A stretch of DNA of 64,000 nt from an uncultured Acetatifactor sp. (lineage in GTDB: Bacteria; Bacillota; Clostridia; Lachnospirales; Lachnospiraceae), in NCBI GenBank assembly GCA_949840885.1, contig CATKYJ010000010.1:38685-102684 (forward strand), read 5' to 3'. The notes beneath the pieces were generated by a model that was given only the letters and a program-made list of their open reading frames with translations, ran no database searches and had not been told where the DNA came from. Both the position numbers and the translations under genes were made by a program. Every line of letters begins with the position of its first letter. Position 1 is the first letter of the stretch. Below, one piece after another: positions 34,539 through 42,980 of this stretch.

Positions 34539-36203
34539 ATGAAAAAGAAACTGATATCTTTACTGCTGACAGCGGCTATGGCAATCTCATTGGCGGCCTG
34601 CGGGGGCAAAGAGCCCGATAACGGCCAGGCATCCTCAGGGGGGGCATCCCAGAGCGATGCCGCAAAGGACTCCAATGCCGGCACCCCGGCGGAAGACGGC
34701 CCGCTGACCCCCTTTGCCGACACCGTCACCCTGGAGGTGGCTTTGATGATCAACTCCGGCCTGAACTATGAGCCCGGGGATGACATCACAAACAATCCCT
34801 GGATCAGAGGCTACAAGGACAAGCTGAACATAGAAGTAGTCCCTGCATACACGGCGGAATGGGATGACTATTTCACCAAGATCAACTTTGCCATCGCCGA
34901 CAAGAAGCTGCCGGACGTATGCATGGTACAGACCTATCAGCTGCAGCAGATGATCGAAGCCGACCTGCTGTATGACATGACAGAGATATATGACAAATAT
35001 GCCAGCGACATCGTCAAGGGCTACATGGCAATAGAGCCGGAAAGCTTTGACTCCGGAAAAGCCGACGGAAAACTGTATGGCATCGCCCAGCTGGGGGTAG
35101 GGCCTATCGCCCAGATCAACCCGGTGTGGATCCGCAAGGACTGGAAAGACGGCCTGAATCTGGAGGATCCCAAATCCATCGATGACCTGGTGGCCATGGA
35201 GAAAGCTTTCCAGGCGGAATACGGCAGCACGGGAATCGCTGTTGACCAGAGTCTGACCACTCTGAAGATCCTGGCTCCTGCATGGGGCGCTTACCCTGAC
35301 ATCTGGATCAGCCGGCCGGACGGCCAAATCGTCTACGGCTCCGTACAGCCTGAAATGAAAGACGCTCTGGCGGCATGGGCGCAGTGGTACCAGGAGGGCA
35401 TCATTAACTCTAATTTCGCCCTGATCAACGGCGACAAGCTGAATGAGGATGCCGTGAACAGCAAGGTAGGCATCTATCCTTTCAAGAACTGGCTGGGATG
35501 GTCCGCAGGAACGGATATGATCTCCAACCTGGGCAGAGAGGCGTATCTGGAGGCCTATCCCGTGCCCAGCGCAAACGGCGAAAAGGTGCTCTATCCCTTG
35601 GGTTGTGACAATTTCTCCTATATTGTAGTCAGCAAGGACTGCAAGAACCCGGAAGCAGCCATGAAGTGCATCAACTTCTACGCCGATCTGGAGAAAAACG
35701 GCACCGCCAACGGCATGAGCAAAGAAGAAATTCTTTCCTACTTTAATATTGACCATGCGGCGCAGGTTCTGCGGGTACAGGATCCCAATCTGGATCGGGA
35801 CACTTTCATGGTAGCTTCCAAAGCGGCTGCAGAGAAAGATGACAGCAACCTGATCTCTGTAAAGCAGACCCAGGCTTATGCGGACATTGTGAACTTCATC
35901 GACAATGGCGATCCGGTTGCAGTGGGCGGCTATATGCTATGGGCTCCGGTAAAGAGCGCCTACAGTGTAGCGGAACCCATCATTTCTGCAGGCGATGTCA
36001 TCAAGAACCAGGTATGGGCGGTTACGCCTGACAGCATTGCCAAAATAGGAACCACTCTGGACGACATTTTGACCCAGGGCTTTACCAAGATCATCACAGG
36101 CGAAGAGCCTCTGGACTATTTCGACACTCTGGTGGAAGAATGGAAAACCGCAGGCGGCGACACTGCCACCCAGGATGTCAACCAGATGTACGGCAACCAA
36201 TAA
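34539..36203 (+). CDS. Extracellular solute-binding lipoprotein (sugar ABC transporter)
   Basis: A 554-residue lipoprotein. The signal peptide MKKKLISLLLTAAMAISLAA ends in the lipobox LAACGG. A short Ser/Gly-rich linker follows. The mature part shows NNPWIRGYKDKLNIEVVPAY, ADKKLPDVCMVQTYQLQQMI and KNQVWAVTPDSIAKIGTTLD, typical of large CUT1 binding proteins of gut clostridia. ATG 34539 has a GAAGGGAGAACCTTAGT ribosome binding site. Two permease genes follow. Confidence 0.92.
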   Translation: MKKKLISLLLTAAMAISLAACGGKEPDNGQASSGGASQSDAAKDSNAGTPAEDGPLTPFADTVTLEVALMINSGLNYEPGDDITNNPWIRGYKDKLNIEVVPAYTAEWDDYFTKINFAIADKKLPDVCMVQTYQLQQMIEADLLYDMTEIYDKYASDIVKGYMAIEPESFDSGKADGKLYGIAQLGVGPIAQINPVWIRKDWKDGLNLEDPKSIDDLVAMEKAFQAEYGSTGIAVDQSLTTLKILAPAWGAYPDIWISRPDGQIVYGSVQPEMKDALAAWAQWYQEGIINSNFALINGDKLNEDAVNSKVGIYPFKNWLGWSAGTDMISNLGREAYLEAYPVPSANGEKVLYPLGCDNFSYIVVSKDCKNPEAAMKCINFYADLEKNGTANGMSKEEILSYFNIDHAAQVLRVQDPNLDRDTFMVASKAAAEKDDSNLISVKQTQAYADIVNFIDNGDPVAVGGYMLWAPVKSAYSVAEPIISAGDVIKNQVWAVTPDSIAKIGTTLDDILTQGFTKIITGEEPLDYFDTLVEEWKTAGGDTATQDVNQMYGNQ

Positions 36204-36255
36204 TGCTAGCAGCCTGACAGCATGATTTTTGGCACGGCACGTAAAGGAGCAGCCT

Positions 36256-37155
36256 ATGAAGAATATGAAAAAACGTTTTAAGAGAGAATGGCAGATGCAC
36301 TTAATGCTTCTGCCGGGGATCCTGGTGATATTTATTTTCTCTTACATACCTTTATATGGGCTGGTGATTGCTTTCGAAGACTACAATCCGGGGAGAGGTT
36401 TTTCCTCTCCCTGGGTCGGTCTTAAAAATTTTCAGTTTCTTTTTTCCCAGCCTAATTTTGTCCGAACCATTTGGAACAGTCTCTATATCGCAGTCTTCAA
36501 GATGCTGGGAGGCATATCGGTCTCCGTGCTGTTCGCATTACTGTTGAATGAAATCGGGAACAAGATTCTAAAGCGAATCTTTCAGACCCTGATCTATATA
36601 CCGAACTTCCTCTCCTGGGTCATCTTGGCAGGCATCCTGACGGATCTTTTGGCCGCCGACGGCCTTGTGAACCAGACGCTGCAGGCATTTGGGCTAAACC
36701 CGGTGAATTTCCTGGGCAGCCCCTCCGTCTTCCCCTGGACCATGATTATTTCCGATATCTGGAAAGGGTTTGGGTTCGGCACGGTGGTGTACCTGGCCGC
36801 ATTGACCTCCATTGATCCGGAACTCTACGAGGCGGCCAGAATCGATGGAGGCGGAAAGCTGGCTCAGACGCGTTTCATCACGCTGCCCATGCTGGCGCCA
36901 ACAATCGTCCTGATGCTGGTTCTGTCTCTGGGCAGCGTCCTGAACGCCGGCTTTGACCAGATTTACAATCTTTACGCCCCGGTGGTATACGATACAGGAG
37001 ACATTATCGACACCTATGTCTACCGGCTGGGAATCACCCAGGCTCAATACTCCGTCGGCACTGCGGTGGGATTGTTTAAATCCGTCATATCCATGATCCT
37101 GGTGGTGGCTTCCTATAAGCTGGCTGACAAGCTGGCAAATTATCGGATCTTTTAG
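36256..37155 (+). CDS. Carbohydrate ABC transporter permease (LplB/CUT1 type)
   Basis: A 299-residue membrane permease. It begins with a membrane segment (MLLPGILVIFIFSYIPLYG), carries the EAA loop ELYEAARIDGGGKLAQTRFI and ends with YRLGITQAQYSVGTAVGLFK, all typical of LplB. ATG 36256 is preferred because of AAAGGAGCAGCCT just upstream; the frame is open nine codons earlier. It works with the next permease and the preceding binding protein. No ATPase is encoded nearby. Confidence 0.93.
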   Translation: MKNMKKRFKREWQMHLMLLPGILVIFIFSYIPLYGLVIAFEDYNPGRGFSSPWVGLKNFQFLFSQPNFVRTIWNSLYIAVFKMLGGISVSVLFALLLNEIGNKILKRIFQTLIYIPNFLSWVILAGILTDLLAADGLVNQTLQAFGLNPVNFLGSPSVFPWTMIISDIWKGFGFGTVVYLAALTSIDPELYEAARIDGGGKLAQTRFITLPMLAPTIVLMLVLSLGSVLNAGFDQIYNLYAPVVYDTGDIIDTYVYRLGITQAQYSVGTAVGLFKSVISMILVVASYKLADKLANYRIF

Positions 37156-37169
37156 AAAGGAGGGCGCGT

Positions 37170-38063
37170 ATGAAAAAGAAAAAACTAAGTGCATCCAGAA
37201 AAATTTTTCTGATTTGCAACTACACGCTTCTGGTGGTGGTCTGCCTAAGCTGCGTCCTCCCCTTTGTGCACCTGCTGGCCGTTTCCTTAAGCGGCAGGCC
37301 GGCCGTGGCCGCCGGGAAAGTCACTTTCTGGCCCATAGAGTTCACTGTCTCCTCCTATGAATACGCGCTGAAAAAAGGAGACTTCATGCGGGCTCTGGGA
37401 AATTCCCTGGTGCGGACTTTCCTGGGGACCATGATCAATCTGGTATTCATGGTACTCACCGCATACCCTCTCTCCAAAGAGAAAAACCGGCTGACGGGCA
37501 GAAATATCTACATGGCCTACTTTGTGTTCACCATGCTGTTCGGCGGCGGGATGATCCCCACCTATCTGGTGGTGTCCAGGGCGGGCTTAAAGGATACCAT
37601 ATGGTCCATGATCCTGCCGGGGGCACTTCCCGTCTACAATATGGTGATCCTGATGAACTTCATCAGAGGCCTGCCGGAGGAACTGCAGGAAGCTGCCAGA
37701 ATCGACGGAGCCTCGGAGTTTCAGCTGCTGTACAAGGTAATGATTCCTCTGCTGAAGCCTGCGCTGGCTACCGTGGGCCTGTTCTGTATTGTAGGCCACT
37801 GGAACGACTGGTTCAGCGGAGTCATCTACTTAAACGACCGCGCCAAATATCCTCTGGCCACATATATGCAGAGCCTCCTGCGAAGCTTCGAATCCCTGAT
37901 GCGGCAGGCCGGGTCTAATTACAGACAGCTAGCCTCCCAGATCAACGTGCGGACCGGCCGGGCCGCTCAGCTGTTCTTAGGCGCGCTTCCGGTGATGCTG
38001 GTCTATCCTTTCCTGCAGAAATATTTTACCACTGGCCTGACCCTGGGCAGTGTGAAAGGCTGA
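37170..38063 (+). CDS. Carbohydrate ABC transporter permease (LplC/CUT1 type)
   Basis: A 297-residue membrane permease with the EAA loop ELQEAARIDGASEFQLLYKV, first helix ICNYTLLVVVCLSCVLPFVH, and the family C-terminus YPFLQKYFTTGLTLGSVKG. The start ATG 37170 has an AAAGGAGGGCGCGT ribosome binding site, 14 bases after the first permease. It is 65 bases upstream of the GH127-like gene. Confidence 0.94.
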   Translation: MKKKKLSASRKIFLICNYTLLVVVCLSCVLPFVHLLAVSLSGRPAVAAGKVTFWPIEFTVSSYEYALKKGDFMRALGNSLVRTFLGTMINLVFMVLTAYPLSKEKNRLTGRNIYMAYFVFTMLFGGGMIPTYLVVSRAGLKDTIWSMILPGALPVYNMVILMNFIRGLPEELQEAARIDGASEFQLLYKVMIPLLKPALATVGLFCIVGHWNDWFSGVIYLNDRAKYPLATYMQSLLRSFESLMRQAGSNYRQLASQINVRTGRAAQLFLGALPVMLVYPFLQKYFTTGLTLGSVKG

Positions 38064-38128
38064 ATGACGCTGCCAAGGCCCCGCCGGAGGGTGGCGGGGA
38101 AGAGAAATTGAGAAAAGGAGGCGCTATT

Positions 38129-39874
38129 ATGCGGAAAGCGAGCGAAAGAGATCTGATGCGCACGGTTCGGCTGGAGACCAGCGATTTCCAGGGAATCACC
38201 GGTCAGCTGGCCAGGAACCTGACCAGGAATTGGCTCATCGGACTATATGAGTCCAATCCCGGCATCCTGGCCATGTTTAGAGAGCGCGACCTTTTGCCTT
38301 ACCGGCTGATGCTGGGGTGGCTGGGCGAATTTGCCGGGAAATATGTCACGGGAGCCTATTACGTTTACCGCCTCACGCTGGATGAAGAGCTCTACGCCTA
38401 TATCAGAGGATTTTTGAAAGAACTTCTGGACTGCCAGGCAGAGGACGGGTATCTTGGGCCGTTCAGCAGGCAGTGCCGGCTTACGGGCTCCTTTTCCCAG
38501 AAACCGGACGAGGTAGAGGGCACATGGGATGCCTGGGGCCATTACCACATTATGTACGGCCTGCTGCTGTGGTACGAGGAGAGCGGGGAAGAGGCTTACA
38601 TGCAGGCTGTGAAAAAAATCGCCGGTCTGTTCCTGGAAAAATATTACAACCCGGAAACCGGAAGAAAAAGCCTCCTGTCCATGAAATCCCCTGAGGCCAA
38701 CCTGTCTCCCATCCATGCATTCGCCATGCTCTTTCGCCTCACGAAAGAGAGGCGCTATCTGGACTTTGCCCTGGAGATTGAAAAGGATCTCTCCAAGGAA
38801 GGGGCCGGCGACTATATCGGCTGCGCCCTGGATAAGCTGGAATTTTACCAGTGCCCCCAGCCTCGCTGGGAAAGCCTGCATGTGATCATGGGCCTGGTGG
38901 AATTGTACCGCATCACAGGCCGGAAATATTATTTCCAGACAGTGGAGCAGGTCTTTTATTCTATTCTGAAGACAGATATCCACAACACCGGCGCTTTTTC
39001 CACCGAGGAACAGGCTGTGGGCAGCCCTTTCTGCGAGGGTCACATCGAAACCTGCTGCGTCATTGCATATGACGCCCTGGCCGTGGAGGTCTTTAAACTC
39101 ACGGGCAATTCGGATATTCTGGATTTTCTGGAGCTGGCGCACTATAACGCCTGCATGGGCGCCTGGTCTCCCACGGGCCGCTGGTCCACCTACCATACTC
39201 CTATGGCGGGAGAGAGGCACTCCAGCGTCCACGACATCACTTTCCAGTGCAGAGCCGGTTCTCCGGAGCTGAACTGCTGTTCCGTGAACGCTCCCAGGGG
39301 AATCGGAATGCTCAGCGAATGGGCGGTGACCCAAACCTCCTCCGCCCTCTGCATCAATGCATACGAAGACATGGATGTCGTGACAGAGGGCGGAAGCCAT
39401 ATCTGGATAAGCGGCGGCTACCCCGCCCGGGGAAAAGTGCAGATCACGGTAACCCATTACAGGGGAAAGCTGGCTCTGCGCATTCCGGGGTGGTCTGCGG
39501 ATACCACGGTCACCATAGACGGCGCAAAAAAGCAAGCCTCGGCCGGTTCTTACTTCCCGCTGGACTGTCCCGGGGAGCTTTCGTTTCTGCTGGAGCTGGA
39601 TTTTTCCACCCGCTACCTGGAGGGCCAGGAAGATTTCCGGGGACTGACCAGCATCTACAGAGGCCCTATTCTGTTCGGCACGGACGTAAGCCTTGCAGGA
39701 GGCCACAACTTTCATGCCCTGCCTCCTTTAAAACGCGGGGAGGTGGAAGCAGCCCTTTCTGTCTTCCTGGAAAGCCAAATACGGATTCCTCTTCCCTGCG
39801 GCATTACCCTGGGAGACTTCTACCACTTAGGGACCACCGGCAGCCAGTACACTACCTGGCTGAAGCTGGAATAG
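38129..39874 (+). CDS. Glycoside hydrolase family 127-like protein (beta-L-arabinofuranosidase type)
   Basis: A 581-residue cytoplasmic enzyme of the GH127/DUF1680 family. The (alpha/alpha)6 barrel shows YVYRLTLDEELYAYIRGFLK, DCQAEDGYLGPF and WDAWGHYHIMYGLLLWYEES. The cysteine-rich active-site region HIETCCVIAYDALAVEVFKL and ELNCCSVNAPRGIGMLSEW is present; in characterised members these Cys residues and a Glu bind zinc and carry out retaining hydrolysis of beta-L-arabinofuranose. The C-terminal beta domains follow. ATG 38129 has a GAAAAGGAGGCGCTATT ribosome binding site. Placement after the transporter suggests it trims the imported oligosaccharide. The exact sugar is not proven. Confidence 0.88.
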   Translation: MRKASERDLMRTVRLETSDFQGITGQLARNLTRNWLIGLYESNPGILAMFRERDLLPYRLMLGWLGEFAGKYVTGAYYVYRLTLDEELYAYIRGFLKELLDCQAEDGYLGPFSRQCRLTGSFSQKPDEVEGTWDAWGHYHIMYGLLLWYEESGEEAYMQAVKKIAGLFLEKYYNPETGRKSLLSMKSPEANLSPIHAFAMLFRLTKERRYLDFALEIEKDLSKEGAGDYIGCALDKLEFYQCPQPRWESLHVIMGLVELYRITGRKYYFQTVEQVFYSILKTDIHNTGAFSTEEQAVGSPFCEGHIETCCVIAYDALAVEVFKLTGNSDILDFLELAHYNACMGAWSPTGRWSTYHTPMAGERHSSVHDITFQCRAGSPELNCCSVNAPRGIGMLSEWAVTQTSSALCINAYEDMDVVTEGGSHIWISGGYPARGKVQITVTHYRGKLALRIPGWSADTTVTIDGAKKQASAGSYFPLDCPGELSFLLELDFSTRYLEGQEDFRGLTSIYRGPILFGTDVSLAGGHNFHALPPLKRGEVEAALSVFLESQIRIPLPCGITLGDFYHLGTTGSQYTTWLKLE

Positions 39875-39917
39875 CATCGGATAGCGGGATGCAGATATAA
39901 GTGGCCGGGAAAATCAG

Positions 39918-39946
39918 TTTCCAAAACCGCCGGAGTGATGTATAAT
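39918..39946 (+). promoter_or_regulatory. Possible promoter of the pRiA4b ORF-3-like gene
   Basis: TTTCCA and TATAAT (39941-39946) with 17-base spacing, 88 bases before the chosen ATG. Confidence 0.5.
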
Positions 39947-40033
39947 GGAACTGAGGAAAATTCAGTGGAACAGGCAGGAGGACAAGGATATCCTGCAGAC
40001 AGTGCGGGAAACGAACACAAAGGCGGGGGGCAA

Positions 40034-42262
40034 ATGAAGAGAGAAAACAAACAGAATAGAAAAATCAGTTACAATTTGAAAGAACTGGAAAAAGACGCGA
40101 CCGTAATCTGCCAGGACTTTGCGGCATTTTGCGATTATATAACCGAAAAGCAGGTAAAGCTGTCTCCCAGAACGGGAAACATCGGCAAGAAAGACTGCTT
40201 TGCCATAAACATGCTTTTACATGTACGGGAGAAGTATGAAAAGCCTGTGTATCTACAGAGCAAGTATCCGATCATAAGCCTTTTCTATTATACGGCAGTC
40301 ACATGCAAAATACTGGAGACCAATGGGGCGGGGAACAAGCTGCAGCAGGGGAGAAATTACAAGCGTTTCCATGAGGCTTCGGTGTGGGAACAGTATGCAT
40401 TGTTTTTGTCCGTATTTATGTCTGACGGGATGTTCGCGTGCCAGGACAGCTTCTGGTACGCAGACAGAGTGGGAGAATTGTGGGGGGTATATGTGGACAG
40501 GTTTATGGAATGGGCTGCAGTGGAGAAAGCTTGGACTGATGGAAAATCCCGAAAGTTACAGGAGGGCGCGAACCGTTTCTGGAACTGTCTGGATATCCTG
40601 GCACCATGTCTGGAGGAACTTGCTCTGATCAGGGTCTGCGGGAAACCTGCGCCGGAAAACGATCTGCGGGAACGCTGGTGGGAAATAGAGATGCTGCCAT
40701 TATTGGAAATTGTTTCGGATATCTATGAAAATACGGAACTGGAAGAAGAGACGGAGGAATTGTCAGACAGCGACAGAAGTACGGCGGCAGGGTATTTCTA
40801 TAAGGCGTATGTTAGCCGGCTTTTGCAGGGGGAAGAGGAAAAGCTGTCAGAGATATTTGAGAATATGGTTGCACTGGATACAAAACAGACAATCGATTTG
40901 GAGGTTTTGGTAAGGCATACGGATTGTGTCCGGGTTATCCGAATGAATCTGGCAGATTCCCTTTATGACTTGCATGATGCAATCCAAAGGGCAGTCTCCT
41001 TTGACAATGACCATCTTTTTTCGTTCACAGTGGGAGCAGGGATGATGAAAAGGACATATATGCATCCGGAGGCCATCAGTCAGAGAACGGAATTGTCCGC
41101 AGACACAAGACTGGCAGAGCTGGATCTGCAAAAGGGGCAGAAATTCACCTATCTGTTTGACTTTGGAGACATGTGGTACTTTGACATCCGCGTCCTGGAA
41201 ATCCGGGAGGGCGAAGTGGAGATGCCGGAGGTAATTAGGGCTGCAGGAGATGCGCCGGAGCAGTATCCGTGCTATGAAGAGGACATGGTGCTGCAGGTTC
41301 AGGTTTCTCAAAAGGTTTATGTAAGCGACATTCTGGCTTCCATCGAAGAGGATCTGATTCGGGAGGAACATGCCGCGCTTACAGGACGGTGCAGCCCCTG
41401 TGAGACGGAACCTGCAGATGCACTCCGTCGGGAGATGGAAAGGGTCGTTCTGGGGAGTCCGGACAGGATGTTCCTGTTCATGACTGCCGGAATGCGGGAG
41501 ATGCTTTCGGAATTGCTGAAGATGGAATGGATTGACGGCAACGAAAGGTGTATACTGGCGCAGCTGTACGCCTTTGGGTTCTGTGAATTCTCAGGAGAGT
41601 ATCAGGATACAATACTGGTACCGGAAGCCATAAAAGAAGTATATGCTTCGAAAATGAAATCGGGCAGGAAATATGATAAAATCCTGGATACGGCGGAAAT
41701 CTTTCTCAAACATTGCGGCGTGGTGGAGGTGGAGGCGCTGTATGCGGAAGTTAAAAGATTTTTGGATCCGAAAATATCTTATGATGATTTTGCATTTCTT
41801 GTATATAGCAGACTCAGTTATTTCGGAGACTGTTACAGTGTTCTTTTCCAGGAAACCGAATACATGAGCGTTTATGATCCGGAGATGACACAAAGGATTC
41901 TGGAGGAGCGGGGGAAGCCGGAGAATGCAGCGTTTTCCTATCCCGGGTTGGAGTGCGTCTGCGCCGGGGAACCGGAAGATTTTCAGAGGGTTATCAGGGA
42001 CTGGAATGAATACATCAATTTCAATCTGCTCACTGACTGGCAGACGACGGAAAGCTTGATGAGACAGATTCCTGCGCTGGCGGCCTCAGGCATCCTGAAA
42101 AAAGAGGATGTTTTAGCGGTTTATAAAGAGATGCTTCGCGGTACAGGCAGCAGGGCGACGAAAAAAGCGGAAGAACTGATTGGCGAACTGTGTTCCTCCA
42201 TGCCCCTTGCGACGAAGAAAGGAAACCGTGGTGTGGCGAACTGTTCTCCGGGAGTCCGGTAA
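40034..42262 (+). CDS. Large protein with a plasmid pRiA4b ORF-3-like domain
   Basis: A 742-residue cytoplasmic protein. Its middle (about residues 285-400) resembles the pRiA4b ORF-3 family: VLVRHTDCVRVIRMNLADSL, YDLHDAIQRAVSFDNDHLFS and KFTYLFDFGDMWYFDIRVLE are the typical strands. The roughly 280 residues before it and 340 after have no domain I recognise; they are rich in charged and aromatic residues and look helical. The function of the family is unknown. ATG 40034 is chosen for its AAGGCGGGGGGCAA ribosome binding site; the frame starts 33 codons upstream. It is monocistronic, with a stem-loop after the end. Confidence 0.75.
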   Translation: MKRENKQNRKISYNLKELEKDATVICQDFAAFCDYITEKQVKLSPRTGNIGKKDCFAINMLLHVREKYEKPVYLQSKYPIISLFYYTAVTCKILETNGAGNKLQQGRNYKRFHEASVWEQYALFLSVFMSDGMFACQDSFWYADRVGELWGVYVDRFMEWAAVEKAWTDGKSRKLQEGANRFWNCLDILAPCLEELALIRVCGKPAPENDLRERWWEIEMLPLLEIVSDIYENTELEEETEELSDSDRSTAAGYFYKAYVSRLLQGEEEKLSEIFENMVALDTKQTIDLEVLVRHTDCVRVIRMNLADSLYDLHDAIQRAVSFDNDHLFSFTVGAGMMKRTYMHPEAISQRTELSADTRLAELDLQKGQKFTYLFDFGDMWYFDIRVLEIREGEVEMPEVIRAAGDAPEQYPCYEEDMVLQVQVSQKVYVSDILASIEEDLIREEHAALTGRCSPCETEPADALRREMERVVLGSPDRMFLFMTAGMREMLSELLKMEWIDGNERCILAQLYAFGFCEFSGEYQDTILVPEAIKEVYASKMKSGRKYDKILDTAEIFLKHCGVVEVEALYAEVKRFLDPKISYDDFAFLVYSRLSYFGDCYSVLFQETEYMSVYDPEMTQRILEERGKPENAAFSYPGLECVCAGEPEDFQRVIRDWNEYINFNLLTDWQTTESLMRQIPALAASGILKKEDVLAVYKEMLRGTGSRATKKAEELIGELCSSMPLATKKGNRGVANCSPGVR

Positions 42263-42301
42263 TGGGCGTTCTGATATCATGTTGCGGAGCCCATCTCTGC
42301 G

Positions 42302-42330
42302 GCCCTGCCAATCGTGCTGATTGGCAGGGC
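42302..42330 (+). terminator. Stem-loop after the pRiA4b ORF-3-like gene
   Basis: GCCCTGCCAATC pairs perfectly with GATTGGCAGGGC around a 5-base loop, followed by TATTCTT. A strong hairpin with a weak T tract. The rest of 42263-42577 holds no gene I can support. Confidence 0.6.
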
Positions 42331-42577
42331 TATTCTTCCGGAATTCCCAGAACCCTGTGTTCCAGTTCAAAAAGCAGGTCATTGGCCTCAAAGACCGACT
42401 TACTTTCCCCTATTATTTATATATTTTATGGGGCGATGGCCGTGCCGCTTAAGGGCGCATGGCGGTGCGGTTCAAATATCTGTGGATGCTGACCAGCTAC
42501 TATTTCTATATGAGGTAAGTTTTGGAACTGTCCTGCAGATGCCTCGGCACGGTATTGCCCACATTGGCTTTTTTGGA

Positions 42578-42837
42578 TTCTTCAATCCGGATACGCTTCT
42601 CGGGATTAACACGGTTGCTTTGTCCGAGAAAAATTTCTTTGTTCTGCTGTGCAGCTTGCTTTGCTGATGGCAGTGGATTACATGAAAAAGGAGAAAGCGG
42701 ACTTCACGGCAGTGCCGGCGCGGCAGAATATCCGGTTCCGCTGGCTGGTCTATTATGGACTGATCTTCGCTGTCCTGCTCCTTGGCGTCTACGGTTCGGA
42801 GTACAATGTATTGACATTTATTTATTTCCGGTTTTAG
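42578..42837 (+). pseudogene. MBOAT family O-acyltransferase, C-terminal remnant
   Basis: The last 60 codons (frame of 42649, ending at 42837) read IRFRWLVYYGLIFAVLLLGV and then NVLTFIYFRF. This is the usual C-terminal end of AlgI/DltB-like membrane O-acyltransferases. Just upstream, in another frame, FFNPDTLLGINTVALSEKNF continues the same family pattern. A frameshift near 42650 therefore separates the two parts. Nothing upstream of about 42570 can be recognised, so most of the gene (about 400 residues) is gone. It is non-functional. The downstream trpB-like gene converges on it. Confidence 0.6.
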
Positions 42838-42889
42838 AATCCTTATTACTCAATGGTCTTGAACGCACTTTAGCATAAAAGTTGAGGAA

Positions 42890-42933
42890 CAAAAAAGCGG
42901 GCAAGAGAACGGCCTTTGGACGCTCCTGCCCGC
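42890..42933 (-). terminator. Rho-independent terminator of the TrpB-like gene
   Basis: On the minus strand GCGGGCAGGAG pairs with CTCTTGCCCGC, followed by TTTTTTG. It lies 48 bases after the stop codon. Confidence 0.85.
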
Positions 42934-42980
42934 CTGAGTTACTGTATTTTTCTGTAAGATTCCCGCTTCTGCATCCGCAG

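Noticed and set aside
38243..39715. A 490-codon frame antisense to the GH127-like gene.
   Set aside because: No recognisable motif; the plus-strand frame has the conserved cysteines and a good ribosome binding site.
42186..42500. Other short frames after the pRiA4b ORF-3-like gene as real proteins.
   Set aside because: They overlap each other and the stem-loop, and none has a start signal or recognisable sequence.
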